Assembly (NCBI GenBank): GCA_025201765.1
Contig: MU623345.1
Span: 481,852-545,851 of the forward strand
Direction of reading: 5' to 3'
Length of the DNA: 64,000 nucleotides
Origin: Daldinia sp. FL1419
Taxonomy: Eukaryota; Ascomycota; Sordariomycetes; Xylariales; Hypoxylaceae
A program made the translations under genes and the position numbers. Below, piece by piece: positions 45,451-57,973 of this stretch (its first letter is position 1; each line of letters starts with the position of its first letter). A model generated the notes under the pieces. The model saw only the letters and a program-made list of their open reading frames with translations. It searched no databases and had not been told where the DNA came from.

Positions 45451-45504
45451 TCTCTCCTCTCCTCTGTCTCTCTCCTCTCCTCTGTCTCTCTCCTCTCCTC
45501 TGTC
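45451..45504. repeat. 18-nt minisatellite, three perfect copies
   Basis: Three identical tandem units of TCTCTCCTCTCCTCTGTC, followed by a degenerate CT-rich extension to about 45522. Strong purine/pyrimidine strand asymmetry. Confidence 0.95.
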
Positions 45505-45706
45505 TCTCCTCTCTCCTCTCTCGAATCCGAGGCGGCAGAGGGCAGAGAGGGTCCGAAACAAGATGGACTGAGGAACGAAGCTAATAAGCCAGCAACCTCT
45601 CTTATTAGCCAACTTTAGCAACCTTCGGTACCAAGCATATGGTATGGGCACTGGGGAAAGGAGAGAGGGAAGAAAAGAAATGGCCACAAGCCTGCGACTA
45701 ATACCC

Positions 45707-45751
45707 CTGACCATCCTGACCATCCTGACCACCCTGACCACCCTGACCACC
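45707..45751. repeat. 9-nt minisatellite, five copies
   Basis: Five tandem units: two CTGACCATC followed by three CTGACCACC. Confidence 0.95.
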
Positions 45752-45954
45752 CCGCACCCGAACCCCTCGAAACTTGTGTACGCGCAACTAACTCCATCGC
45801 TAATTTTGATGCGGTCCGCCTCCCAAGAAGCACCAATCTTTGGGGCCACACCATTATCCATAATACCTAAACGCCTGTACCGCTGATCCCGCGAGTATCC
45901 TAAGCAAAAGAAAGGGAAAAAAAAAAAAGAAGCCCCTAGGTTAGTTAGTGAACA

Positions 45955-45978
45955 GAAAGAAAGAAAGAAAGAAAGAAA
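45955..45978. repeat. (GAAA)6 microsatellite
   Basis: Six perfect GAAA units, non-coding. Confidence 0.92.
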
Positions 45979-47553
45979 TATAATATTAATACCTGCCTAA
46001 GGTACCTACCAAACCTAAGGTTATCGCGAGGCAACCCGCCGCTGGCATCCTCCCGGCCTCCACCATATTCTTCATTCAACAACCATCACGGGCGATCATG
46101 GGCGATCATGGGCGACCTTGGGTGGTTGTACAGCATGATCGATTTATGGTCTATTTTACGCCGGCACGTCCCATCCTCATCCCAGATTATTCCCTCTCGC
46201 CGGCTTATAATCGGTTGGTCCTCACAAAGCCGGAGCGCGTTCCCTCTATTCTTCTTTTTCTTTTTCGTTGTTCTCTCCTTTGTGTCTCACTTCTTACTCT
46301 CGTCGTACCTTGAGGCGGAACACGGGTAGCTGCAGTGTAGCATTGGCCATTTCTGATCTCACAGTTTCGAGCCTAAGATCGCTTCCCAATACGGCCCTTC
46401 GCAGTCTTAGGATCTTCTTGCTCCTTTTTTAGTCGTGACATGGTGATACTAGGCTGACATGACAATATCCCTCCTCCTCGCCACCGACCTCCCGCCATCA
46501 CCACAGTCCCGGGTGCTGGGTCCTGTGGCTACTGGGATGCGCCTCTTCGTGTTTTTCTTTTTGTCTTCTTTTTTTTGGACCGCGTGGGTTAGCTCGTCGT
46601 TTCCGACGTCCGTAGAACATGGGCTGACCCAGCCCCCTAAGCAAATCCTTCACCGAGGACATCTCGACGTCAAGCCCTCCGGTAGCCTTTGGCGGCATCC
46701 GGGAGGCTACTTCGTAAACGCACCTACCTGATTCTCATATGATTCTATATTCTTCAAGGACTCATGCGTCATAACTCGTGCTAGCGGTCTATACGAAAAA
46801 GGATTGTTTATGCCATCTCCCGTTCAAACCGGGGTACGTCTATCCTACCACGTCGTCTCTCCGGAATTCCTATCCGCGCCGTCGATCAAAGCGAGCTATC
46901 CTTTTTAGCCTCTCATCTGTGCTTCGTTACAAATTCCAAATTCGCTTTTGGCTACACTGAGACTTCCACGCTGTAACACGCGCGTGCGAGATCTCGTCGC
47001 ACAGCCCTGAACTGAGCGGCTCTCGATGGTCCCCGTAGCTGCCTAACCGTAGCACGAGCTTAGCTTCCGACTCCGAAGTTGGTTACTGCCGTGATTGTAC
47101 AATGTCTTTTGTAGCATGGTCACCATTCTCGATCTTGAAGTGTCGAGTTTAAGTGCAAGATCTTGAAATCCCCTCCCCCCCCCTCTCTAAAACACGTGTG
47201 TATACGGACACCGGAAAATCCGTAGTCCAAGAAATGAGCAAAGACTACGAGTCACCAAAAAGTAACATGTACCTAAATATGATGTGTATACTGTCCTATT
47301 AGTTTTACGGCATGTTGGAACCTAGCGAGCTATCTTATGTACAAAAAGCTAAACGATGAATGCTGCTCCTGGGTTCTCTATACATATACCCTCAATCCAT
47401 GCTATTGAATCCTGTATTATAGGATCTACACTTCATCAACAAAAAAGGGGACGGCCGCTGTCCCGAAGTCTTTCCACGACAGCACCGGCTCCAATATATA
47501 GCAAATGAATAATTTCGTAACACTCAATACGTAATTAACCCCCGTCTTCTAAT

Positions 47554-50500
47554 TCATGCGTCCGAATAGTACTGGTCGTCGTAAGGGTGATGGTACGACG
47601 CGGTATTAGGGCCCGAAGGCCAACCTCCGCCGCCTATCTTCTCCCTCGATCCCCAGTAGTTGTCCCTAATTCGGCGTTCGCGTTCGAACTCGGCCCATCG
47701 CTTCATAGTAATCTTGCTGCTATCGAATTCGCCCTCGTATTCTATACCGGCCTTCTTGGTTTTCTCTCCTGCCGTCTTTCGAGTATCACCCCATGAAAAG
47801 TCGTCAAACTTCCAGAAAGCGTAAGTTGGGAGTACAAAATTCCAGACTGGCAAGGAAATGAGGTAGATAATCATCCACACGACGTATGACCACGAATGAG
47901 CCGTAACGACGATGAGGACGGCCGGGAGACCAAGAATCATTCCAAGGAGGATTAGCGGGATAACCTGTACCGGGCCGATGATAGAAGAGATGACTAGATC
48001 GTGTTAGAATAAAATCATAGGGACTCGGAGATTAGGGGTATAGTATCGACTTACCGACATAGAAGGTGAAAGCGATAGCTGCCGGAAGTACCAAAGTACC
48101 CATCAACTCAATGAATACGACAAATTGCATACTGAAGCAGAATGTACCACAGAGGTCCTTAACGAGAACTAGTTCCATCAAGTTATGGATCGTGGAGTTA
48201 ATCCATCTTCGTCGCTGAGAGAGCAAAACGCTAAATTCGTCGGGGACAGTGGTTTTGCAAACGGCCTGAGGCACGAAGACTTGCTTACGCTTGGGGAAAG
48301 TTCGAAGCATGAGAGTAGTCAAGTATCGATCTTCTCCAAGAAGTAAAAGGTTCTTTCGGTGCAGGGTATCGACAACGTTCTCCGAATAATGCTCGACGAC
48401 GTCCGGATTGGCCAGGATAGGAACCCAGTAATTCTGTGCACCCTTGGGGGCTTTGATGCGGTACATGCAGAAACAACCGGGAAGACAAGTGACACCACCA
48501 AAAACCGACTCGAAGGACTTAGATAAGTGATGGGAGATGAAATATTCGAATACTTGAATAGCTGATACCCAACTCTGCCTCTTGTTGGCAATCTTGGTCT
48601 CGCCGCAAAGCCCCATGATATCAGGGTCGCGAACCATGGCACAGAGCATATGAGTAAGACTATCGGGGAACACCTTGGTATCGGCATCCACCATAAGCAC
48701 TGCTTCGTAATAATCAGGAGAAATGCCAGTCACTTTCCAAAGTCCGTTGAACATCTCGAATTCGAGTTCCGTCATGCGCTCATCGAACATAACCTTTTGC
48801 AAGAACGACATCAAAATGATCTGACTATCGCGTTTGCCTCGGTTGCCTGGCTTGGACTTGGTAGCCTCGTCAGGCGTACCGCACTTGACCACTAGCATCA
48901 TTGGTACCCTTTGCTGTTTTTCTACCGGAATGGCGGAGTTAGCACCGTAGTCGTAGAATCCAGCATACACCTTGGCCATGTTGTGTCGTTTCGAACCGCT
49001 GGCTACAGCCACGTATGAGAAGCCTTGGACTTCCTCTACCGGCACGGTGTGATCCTTCATCATGCCAAGAACAAAGTCGGGCGTCGTCATGCTTTCGCCT
49101 TTGCCCTTGATCATACCGTCGCAAATAACGAGGATGACCTTGTGACTGTTTGGATAATCTGTCATGGCAATCGAGTCTAGCGTAGTCCTGATACCCATTT
49201 CGCCTTCGGAATAGGCTGTGACAAGGCAAATGGAATGGATCAGGGGGAATCCGAAAGGCTGGTAATCTGAAGGAGGCTGAGGCACTACTGCTTCGTGAAT
49301 AAATCCAGCGGGACCATAACCATCCATCGGGCTGGCTGTACTACCGTACGGGTCGGAACGCAGCATGCTTGTCCTGCTATCATTGCCCTGTTTATACATC
49401 GAGTTGGGGTGAAGCAGAGGCCCAGTGGAAGCCTGACTTGCCATAGTTGTTGGTTGAGGCCGCCTGGGGTTTCTGTCGGTGCCGTAGACAGCCGAAAATC
49501 GAGATGTCGTCGGTAGGAAGGTACTAGCACGTTTGCTAGTTCTATCAGACCCCATGTAACTGCTGCCTACATCACCGGGCATGCGCGGAGGTGCTCGATA
49601 GATGTCCTCAGTCCAGTCCTCGATTTGTCGGTTCCGCTTTTTCTTATCGGCCGACTGTGAGGTTTTAGTAGCAGCATATTTCCGGCTGATAAACCACTGG
49701 AATATTAACGCCAAACTAAATCTTGCTATAACAACAGATAAAATCAGGATCAGGGACACGTATAAAACCACTTGAGACGCGATGCATCCGACTGTGTCAG
49801 TATCCACGGTTCCAACCTTGACAATCTCTTCGAGGCACGCTGCTATCTGCTTGTCGGCGGGTTTCTGGAATGCTCGGGTAATATCACGCCCGTGAATTGC
49901 TCGGTTAGCAGGCGAGTTCCTGTCTCGCAACTCTTTGAATCGGTTCGGAATCTTAACCTCATCCTCGTTGAACCAGTTGAGAAGATCCAAATCGAGGACA
50001 TTGCCAGAATAAACGATCAGGTTGCGCGAACTGTTCTTGATATCATCCCAGGTGAAAAATACATCGCCGGTGCTGTGAAGCTGAAGATAGAACACGTCTC
50101 TGGATTTCTCAGTGGTGTGGCATGCGTAACCGGGGCTGTCGAATGGCCAGGTGAAATTAGGCTTGGATGAACCATCTTGGTTCACCGCTGTGCACGGAAA
50201 ATACCAAGCGAGCTCGTCCGGGTCGTTGTCATTATGAGGAACATCTGAATTGTCTGCCAGTGTGATAAGGCCCTTGCATTTACCGTTGACGTTCTGGAAG
50301 AGAAAGCTGCCATCCATAGCGCCGTATGTGGTAGGCAGGTCGTATAGAACGTTGGGGAATGTACCATCCTGGCGAAGCGGGATTCCCTCGGCTGGGGGAT
50401 GGCCAGATTTCGTCAGATCGTACGCCTTACCATGAAATATCATGTATGAGGTAGTGACGTCGTTGATATGAAGACGCACACCAGGCGAGGCACAAACGGT

Positions 50501-51277
50501 TTGCTGGAAGCCAAAGGTTAAGTAACCAACGAAAGCCATGATATACAGTATGATACTAATGAGTCCCATCTTTTCTCTCCAAGCTCGCTTCTGCGCTTTT
50601 GCATTGAATCCACAACATCCTAGGATAAAATCAGGACACCAGAAGGTGACAATAGCGCAGTATACGTTCCAAACGCTTGGGGGGCTGATAGTCTCTTGAG
50701 GTTTCCGGTTCCTAGCATCCTTGGAAGATTTGGAAATTTTGTGTCCGCCTGATGAATGTCGTTTTCGTTGCGATACTTTGGGTTTGGGCTTCTCACTATC
50801 TCCGCTATGTTTCCGCCGTGGAGGAGAACTGTCCGAAGTAGCATCGATAGTCTGTTCGCCAGATAGATCCGTCCTCCCTTCCAAATCTTCGTAAAGAGGG
50901 TCGTTTCCGGTGGAAGAGGGGATTGTATCCATATTCGCAGCATGTTGCCGGTAGTAATAATTCGGATGGTCCCTATCGATTCTGTTTCTTTCGGGTCTTA
51001 TAAGACTCCTCTTGCGGGTAGGTACACCGTTAGAGATTTCATCTGGAGAAGTCGGCGAAAGAGGTGATTTATCTGTGGTTCCATTAGGATTCCGAATAGT
51101 CTCAGCGAAAGAATTTCCGGACGGCGCACGCTGGTGTGATGACTGTCTCTGGCTAGGCACAGGATAGTATCCAGTTTCTATATCGGATGGACGGGCGCGT
51201 CTTGATGATGATTGTCGATAGGAACTCCGATGTTCATACGAAGGACTCGCCGGCCCCGGTCGCTCGGGGAGCGACAT
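47554..51277 (-). CDS. chs4: Class IV chitin synthase (yeast CHS3 type)
   Basis: Two minus-strand exons, 48055-51277 and 47554-47993, joined across a 61-nt intron (GTAAGT...CTAG), giving 1220 aa, the usual class IV size. This plasma-membrane glycosyltransferase makes chitin from UDP-GlcNAc. The first about 190 residues are basic, Ser/Pro-rich and disordered. Membrane segments occur near 197-220 and 235-255, followed by an extracytoplasmic cytochrome-b5-like region (H-G-K-A-Y-D-L-T). Another membrane helix lies near 520 (V-S-L-I-L-I-L-S-V-V-I-A). The catalytic domain has M-V-D-A-D-T-K-V (about 860), G-E-D-R-Y-L-T-T-L (about 980) and the Q-R-R-R-W-I-N-S-T product-binding motif (about 1020). C-terminal helices and a Gly/Tyr/Asp-rich cytosolic tail (W-K-F-D-D-F-S-W-G-D-T-R-K) complete it. 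Class III and V/VII enzymes differ in layout. The divergent neighbour is an SKT5-like activator. Confidence 0.95.
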
Positions 51278-54200
51278 GACGTTAAGTGAATAACTGAATA
51301 GGAAATATTATTTCACAAGTATTGAGCGACTATATATTTCGTTTTAAGAAAATGTTTTGGCGGGTTCAAGACGATGAGCTGTCGGTTACAGCACGGGCTC
51401 GCGGACGTGTCGCAGGCCGGCCCTTCGCCTTGAAAACGCGGATTGGCTTAGGATGGCGGAGGTTGGGGAACCTAAGCACGGAGCATGGTAAGAAAAGATC
51501 TGCATAAATTATGTATGGAGAAAAAACGGAAGGTATACTGGGGTGGATGATGAAATTAAAAGATTGCGAGATTGCGGGATTGCGAAATTGCAGATTGTTG
51601 TAGTATGTTTTTTTTTTCTTTTCTTACTCACTTGATTTGTTGTGATGGGTAACTGGTGGTCGAAGTGTTCCAAGTTTTAGCTCCAAGGAAAGGAGGAGGA
51701 TCCCTGTACCAATAACCACGATCTAGGTAAAAGCTTAAAGCCCAAAGCCCAGTACCTTAGGTAGTGCTAAATTAAAGCCAAAAAGGGGGTCCGAGTATAT
51801 ATGAATAGGTTGTCCGTGACCCGTGATATCGAATGTTGCCTTTTTCTTTTAAACCCTTTCCTTCTTTTCAACTGCAACCAACTCGAAAAAGCAAGTTGGT
51901 GTTTTTTTTTTCTTTTTTGTTAACGGCGCATGAGCAGGGTAAACATTACCATGAAGAAAGATGTTGTTGAAAGTCCCGTCAGCAATTCTGGTATTACGGA
52001 CGGCGGGTATCAATGGGTAACACAAGGGCGCTACTATGCCACTGGGGGAAAAAGGGCTTAGCTAATCGAACCTTCTGCCCTGTAATTAATTGGAGACGGC
52101 CGATCGCATCAATTTGACGACTTGAAAAGATCAAGGAAATCGTTGTTTAATGCCTTAAACGAAAGTACGGCAGTTACACTAAACGAATGCGATTAAAAAA
52201 GAGAGAGTATGTTCGGAGCCGGACAATAATGAAGGTAAGATCGAAGTGAAGAACCTCCGGCTTGGTGACCCGAAGTACAATTGAAGCGATCGGTCGGAGG
52301 AGCAGCGGTCGGTGGGTGGGTGGAAGACAAGTGATGAAAAAGAACGAATCTTGCCTGCTAGCCACAGCGAGGAATCGGGGGAAAGGGAGCTGCATCCTAC
52401 GAAGTACAGTGGTCTACACAGTCCATTCCAGGATCGCTGTAGTAACCTTACGTCATCATTCTGCATTACCTAGAGCTAAGTATCTTAATGGCCGATATTA
52501 TATGTGCAGGTACAATTTTTCCAAGTACCAATGGCGTTTGTTTTGTTCGTGTTCACCCAGCCGACCAGTGGTCCAGCCCATAAATGGAATTGTGCAATTG
52601 AATACGAACAATCGTGGATTTAACTATTGCAACTTCAGCTTACCGCGCCAAACAGGAGAAAAAGGAGTATCGTAGAATATCTTTATATTCCGCTAGCTAT
52701 TCGGCTATCATTTATTTATATTAAACGTGAATTTATATAATGCATATAATGCGCTCCTGAATTAAACTTCGTAGGGATAGTTTCGTCGAAAAGATAGTTT
52801 GCTAAGCGTCAGACTACTTAGGTAGCACCCAGGCGGCTGGGTTAGGTCGGCGGGCGCGGCGGTTGAATTATCAGGTGAGATGCCACCTGCCAAATCTTTG
52901 CAAGTTGAACCACTAGTGGCAGGCGTACTTACTCCGTATATCCAGGTACACTTTTGTAACACTGAAAATATCAAGTTGCGGCGCATTCGCTATCCAAAGA
53001 CACCCCCCACTCTGAAAAAGAAATATTTTGCGAAGTTGATAGATATGAAACAAATTGATCTAGATCTAATCTTTATTGTATGCAGCGAGGATCACATAGA
53101 TCAGACCAAATATGTAGCACTTGGGCTTAAAAACTACCCGGATTTTTTACAAATAAGAAGAGCCGCAAAATAATAAGCGAAGGAAGACAAAGGACAAAGA
53201 ACAGACCACGTGAAGATCCGTGGCTGTCACGGTCATAATAATACCCAGGTAGTCATACCATTATGTCCCCGTTGTGTCCCCGAAGTGGGTTCATGCAAAC
53301 TTCAGCACGTGGTCTCAATACTATGTATGACGGTTGTTTCGTGAAACGAGAAAATGAAGTGAATGAATGTCCTTATTTAGACAGTTTCCCGAAGAATCCG
53401 ACGATATTCTTTGGGGTTGGTCTTCTTTAAGCAAGCTATTCCCAGCAGCTGAAAAAGAAACGAGTCGGAAAAAAGGCTGGAAAAGAACTGGTCTCATTGC
53501 CAAGACAAGAAAAACGTAATGACACCATACGATTTGAGGTTGGCGACAGAGACCGGTTATTATTTTGCTGCCGCCTACCAAAAGCACTATTGAGTGTGCC
53601 TAGCAGTACGCCCGCAACGGCGCGATTCAAAGTTGAAAGCCCGCTTGAAGTCCCCTTGAAAAGTCCCTTGGAAATCCACTTGGCATATTCAAGCGATAGA
53701 ATATGGAACTTGAACTAAAACAGTTGACAGGATGTGACAATAAAGCCGGCGGTTAGATAGACCGGATTGTTGCCCTATGATATATAATTATTTATGCATA
53801 TAGTCTTAGCCGTGTTGCCGAGACTGGAAACACCAAGACATCTCTTTTAAGCTTGTTAACCGCCTCCGTGTACCGTATTACATATATTCATCCCAAGTAT
53901 ATTTTAGGTTAGATATGTATACGTGTATTACCGAGTACAAAATATAGCCTCGCGTAAAGCGAGAGGTGTAAGTGACGCAGTGAGATGCAGAGCACTTAAA
54001 TACCGACCTATACTAAAAACATATGTAAGTAGAGCACAACTGGATACCGACTGGATCCTCGGGTCGTGATAACTCCGTTTTTTGCCCTTTGCGCGCCCGA
54101 GTTCGTATTACTGCATGTAGTGTTGTCAGCCTCAGCTTTACGAGAAGAGGGATTTTTACATACCAATTTGGGTACATATTCCCAGAATGCTTGACCAATG

Positions 54201-55607
54201 TTGATGTTTCTGGATTCGTCATCGTTCGTTAGAAGCTTAGAAGCAGTTGAAGAAGGGGTCCATGCTGACAGGACCGGCCTGCTTCATAGGGCAACTTTTT
54301 TGTATAGCATCTACCTACAATAGTGGAGAAAGAAAAGAAGATCGCAGAAATGTACTATGTAAGCACAAATGTCAGTGAATGCGAGTACGCTCTTAAAGAC
54401 GGCTGAGGTTGACATGAGACATACCAACGTTAGCTGCTGGTCTTAGTTGATTTAGATGGATAACTGCGTGATTGGCGTAATCGTCAAGGTTACATCCCCT
54501 ACGGGGTCTCGCCAGCAGAACTCTCGATCCTTCGCACGTATAAATAGACAAATCGACACATTGTTTACATGGGAACCACTTTTCGTTTCGTCTGGAAAAC
54601 CTTAGAGATATGGGGAAATAGTAGGAATATAGGCGATTATATGAGATTTCCATAGGCTATTTAGTTGTTTAACTAAGGAAAATGATTATTTTTGTATCCA
54701 TCTGCAGGTGGTCTTGTATGTAGCGGATCTGATAGCGGGTCTTATAGATGTACCTAGGTTGCATAGAAGGAAAGAAGTACTCATAGAGAGACCCGTATTT
54801 TACACTATTTAGGTGGGGAGACTGGAGGAAAAAAATGAACATCAGGGTGATCAAGGCTCAGTAGTCCCATCAAGACCCAGCAAGCCAAGGAGAGGTACAT
54901 AGGTATATGCGACAAAAAAGGTCGCTAAGAGCCCTGATATGTATACGAAGTTGCACCATGTACCCGACAAGGTAGCCACCCCTAAACTCTCTACTACTTA
55001 CCTCCGACCGACCATCGAATTTAGGTTGATCACCTTTTTTTTGTTTCGTTGACCTGCAACATCCAGTCCCTCGTTTTTCTATTTACTATCGGTTTTTTTT
55101 TTTTTCAACATAACACATCAAACCCCTACCAACGGCTGTAGCCTCAGCTTTTTACAGCTTTTCCGTCAAAGTTTTTTTTTTCCAGTCGTTATTGATTTCT
55201 TGACTAGAATTTGCATCAACCATTAGACTTATTGTCTGAGATACCCCGCGTCTATCCGTCCCATTAGATTACAATAACTTTGGCAGTTTTACCAATCTCT
55301 CGCACCGACCCTGTTGAAACCTCCGAGCCCTGTTCCCCGTACGCACAGCCAGCATCCCCCCGGCGCCCCGTTCATTACCAACGAACTACCAACGATTGAG
55401 TTGATTATTAGAGTTAAGTCCGTGGGACAACGACCCAAGTAGCGCACCAGTAGCTCTTTAAGGGTCCATTCCATGTGATGTTTGAGCAATCACAATAGGA
55501 ACTACCCTCCCGCGAAATCGATGATTGGGCTTGGGCTACAACTTTAAGGACTACCTGCGCTCATTCCTCTCTTCGTTAGCCATTGCGGCGGCGAAACTTA
55601 CTGAGCA
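51278..55607. promoter_or_regulatory. Divergent 4.3-kb region between chitin synthase and SKT5-like gene
   Basis: No gene is supported. The chitin synthase side (51278 to about 52200) contains an ATTGCGxx tandem and T-runs. The SKT5-like side (about 55030-55180) contains several T8-T10 tracts, consistent with a long 5' leader. Short frames at 52880-53173 (+) and 54393-54653 (-) were examined and not accepted. An ACCTAGGT palindrome lies at 54752-54759. Shared regulation of the two divergent genes is possible but not shown. Confidence 0.45.
51563..51597. repeat. Short ATTGCGxx tandem
   Basis: Four consecutive units of the form GATTGCGAG/ATTGCGGG/ATTGCGAA/ATTGCAG, about 290 bp upstream of the chitin synthase start codon. 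Confidence 0.8.
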
Positions 55608-57973
55608 ATGGCTACGGTTACGAGTTCTCCGACGCCGCCTTCGCCGGTTGCCACCTCTCCTGCCAGGTCTATTCACAGAAAACCTCTGCCCGTGCCGAAG
55701 CTACCCCTTGGTCAACATGAGCGTGCCGACTCACAGGAAAGCTTTACCGATAATACTTTGCCGGCCGACGCATTGGTCGAGTCGCCGAAAATCAAAGAGT
55801 TACCCGTGTCTCCGGTAAGATTAAATTTTCAACCGGACAACTGGGCGCGACCTTCGAACGGAAGTATCGAGAGCTACCAACAGGCGCAACGAATGTCCCA
55901 GCAAATGCCCGCAGTTATTGACGAGCGAGACGTATCGAAGTCTACAGATGCGCCTCTTCCTCTCTATAGCAGCACCTATGACCAGCCTAGGACTTTGACA
56001 CCTAAACAGACATTCGCTACCGATCTTCCTCGTAGACCAGTCCAGGAGAGCCTCCTGAGCCCTACCCAACCAGAAGCGGGATATGGAGAGACCTCGGCTG
56101 CGTCGGAGCTGGACGGCCATAGTTTCAGTGAGAGCTCTCGCAGCGATGACCCGAATCGACATAGCCGCGAGTCTGACACAACCACGAGTACGCAGCAGCC
56201 AACATTGACTGATTCGTCTGTCGAGACGAGCGCAAGTTCGATCTCTGGAGGTCTCAATGAAGCTTGTGAAAGCCGTGTTGCACCAGATGAGGCATCTCAA
56301 GAAGATTATTTTACTGAGAGCTCAATACAAGATGGCCAATCGGTACCTCAGTTACAATACCATCACCAGCCTTTCCTTCCGCGAGTCTCCAGCATGCCAA
56401 TTGAGTCGAATTCAAGGGAATCCTCCAAGTCTGATCTCCTCTCAGATCCAACTATGCCTGTAAATCGTCACCTGACCCCAAACTCTTTCATGAGGAGAAG
56501 CTCCATGCCCCGGCCACAGTCAGCTTATTCCGGATATTCAGAGCTGGGGCCACGCGGACGGTCTCCGAGTTATGGGGCTGTTCATCCACGCACTCCCTCC
56601 GTCCATTCCCGCAGATCCCCCGAAACCCGGCCGACATCCTATGCAGAATTGCTCAATGTACCTTATCCTCAGCAAGCTCCGGCGCCTATTACCTTTGACA
56701 ATTCTTATCTGCGCAACAATGTTGGGAGTAACGCATCCTTACTAAGTGCGCAGAAGACGCTGGAGATGTATAGGCAAAATGTAAAAAAGACAAACGACTT
56801 CTCTATTCAGTATTCTTTTGCTATCTTTTTGATCTCTACTGCGCAAGAGCAGGGTCTAGAGTTCGATGAACCTTCGCGGAGAAAAGGTAGTCCGAAAGGG
56901 AGTCCCAATAAAGAAAGCCCAGACTCCTCGCTTTTAGAGTTGGTCCGAGAAGCTAAAAGTATATTGACAAGGTTAGCCAATGGCGGCTATCCCTTTGCAC
57001 AGTATTACCTAGCCGATGGTTTTGCTTCGGGCCTATTCAATAAGGGCAAGGAGGATTACAACGCAGCGTTTCCCCTCTTCGTTTTGGCCGCGAAACACGG
57101 TCATGCTGAGTCTGCTTATCGCGCTGGCCTATGCTACGAATTTGGATGGGGATGTAGAAAGGATCCAGCCAAAGCAGTTCAGTTTCTACGAACAGCCGCA
57201 TCTAAGAACCACCCAGGCGCCATGACGAGGCTCGGAAAGGCGTGTCTCTCGGGAGACCTAGGCGAAAATCGGTACAGAGAAGGGGTGAAATGGCTGAAGC
57301 GAGCTACCGAGGCGGCGGATACCATGTATAACGCCGCCCCGTATCATCTCGGCACATTATACGAAACTGGATATGGCGATGACATTTTTAAGGATGAAGG
57401 CTACGCTGCTGAACTGTTTACTCAAGCAGCCGAACTCGGGCACGCTGAGGCAAGTTATCGTATGGGAGACGCGTATGAACACGGCAAGTTAAACTGCCCG
57501 CGAGACCCAGCTCTAAGCGTTCATTTTTACACCGGGGCAGCAGAGCGTGGCCATGCCGCAGCTATGATGGGATTGTGTGCGTGGTACATGGTCGGCGCTG
57601 ATCCCATCCTAGAGAAAGACGAGGAGGAAGCCTACGAATGGGCTCGCCGGTCAGCAGAGCTTGGTAAGTCACGTTTAATCTACAATATCGAAATGCGTTG
57701 CTAACTAGGCCGTCGCAAGCAGGCTTTGTCAAGGCCCAATACGCTGTTGGTTACTTTACTGAAATGGGCATAGGATGCCGTCGCGACATTCTCGAAGCCA
57801 ACGTCTGGTATGTCAAGGCAGCCGACGCTGGTGATGAGCGCGCCAAGCAGAGGCTTGCTGCTATTCGGGCCGCTGTAAGCGGTGGCGGGACGCCCATGGA
57901 CGTTGCTCCACCACGTAACGCGAAGATGAGAAAAAATCAGACGAAAGACGACAAGGACTGCGTTGTAATGTAA
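55608..57973 (+). CDS. skt5: SKT5/CHS4-like Sel1-repeat protein, CaaX-ending (chitin synthase activator family)
   Basis: Two exons, 55608-57663 and 57723-57973, joined across a 59-nt intron (GTAAGT, GCTAACT branch, GCAG), giving 768 aa. The N-terminal half is Ser/Pro/Gln-rich and disordered. From about residue 377 (S-A-Q-K-T-L-E-M-Y-R-Q-N-V-K-K-T-N-D) the family's conserved block begins. It is followed by Sel1-like repeats at about 430-740, for example A-Q-Y-Y-L-A-D-G-F-A-S-G, A-A-K-H-G-H-A-E-S-A-Y-R-A-G-L, A-Y-E-H-G-K and Y-F-T-E-M-G-I-G-C. The C-terminus C-V-V-M is a CaaX prenylation box; yeast Chs4 is likewise farnesylated. Chs4/Skt5 binds and activates the Chs3-type enzyme at the membrane. 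Filamentous fungi carry several such paralogues, so it is the family that is certain, not strict orthology. It lies head to head with a class IV chitin synthase. Confidence 0.9.

Larger units (their letters stand above)
42942..47553. other. Gene-free spacer, 4.6 kb, dense in minisatellites
   Basis: No supported gene between the WD-repeat start and the chitin synthase 3' end. It contains at least seven distinct short tandem or palindromic repeats (listed separately), G- and A-runs, and a GA tract at about 45172-45191. Open frames such as the minus frame at 45376-45861 exist because tandem units of 9 and 18 nt keep the frame open. The 42942-43600 part is the probable promoter of the WD-repeat gene. 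Confidence 0.5.

Noticed and set aside
45376..45861. 161-codon minus-strand open frame
   Set aside because: It exists because 9-nt and 18-nt tandem repeats keep the frame open; the product is low-complexity (R-G-E-E-R-D and V-R-V-V-R runs) with no credible start context.
46498..46731. Overlapping short frames on both strands upstream of the chitin synthase 3' end
   Set aside because: The minus frame starting M-P-P-K-A-T-G-G is faintly protein-like, but it is short, unspliced and overlapped by a hydrophobic plus frame; nothing discriminates.
52880..53173. 97-codon plus-strand frame in the chitin synthase/SKT5 spacer
   Set aside because: It begins with ATG but shows no recognised motif and no splice partners, and its composition follows the AT-rich DNA. 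A minus-strand frame overlaps it with equal plausibility.
54393..54653. Minus-strand 86-codon frame with a possible downstream exon (donor GTATGT near 54427)
   Set aside because: A joined frame can be drawn to about 54230, but alternative acceptors fit equally well, there is no protein family, and the product lacks a clear domain.
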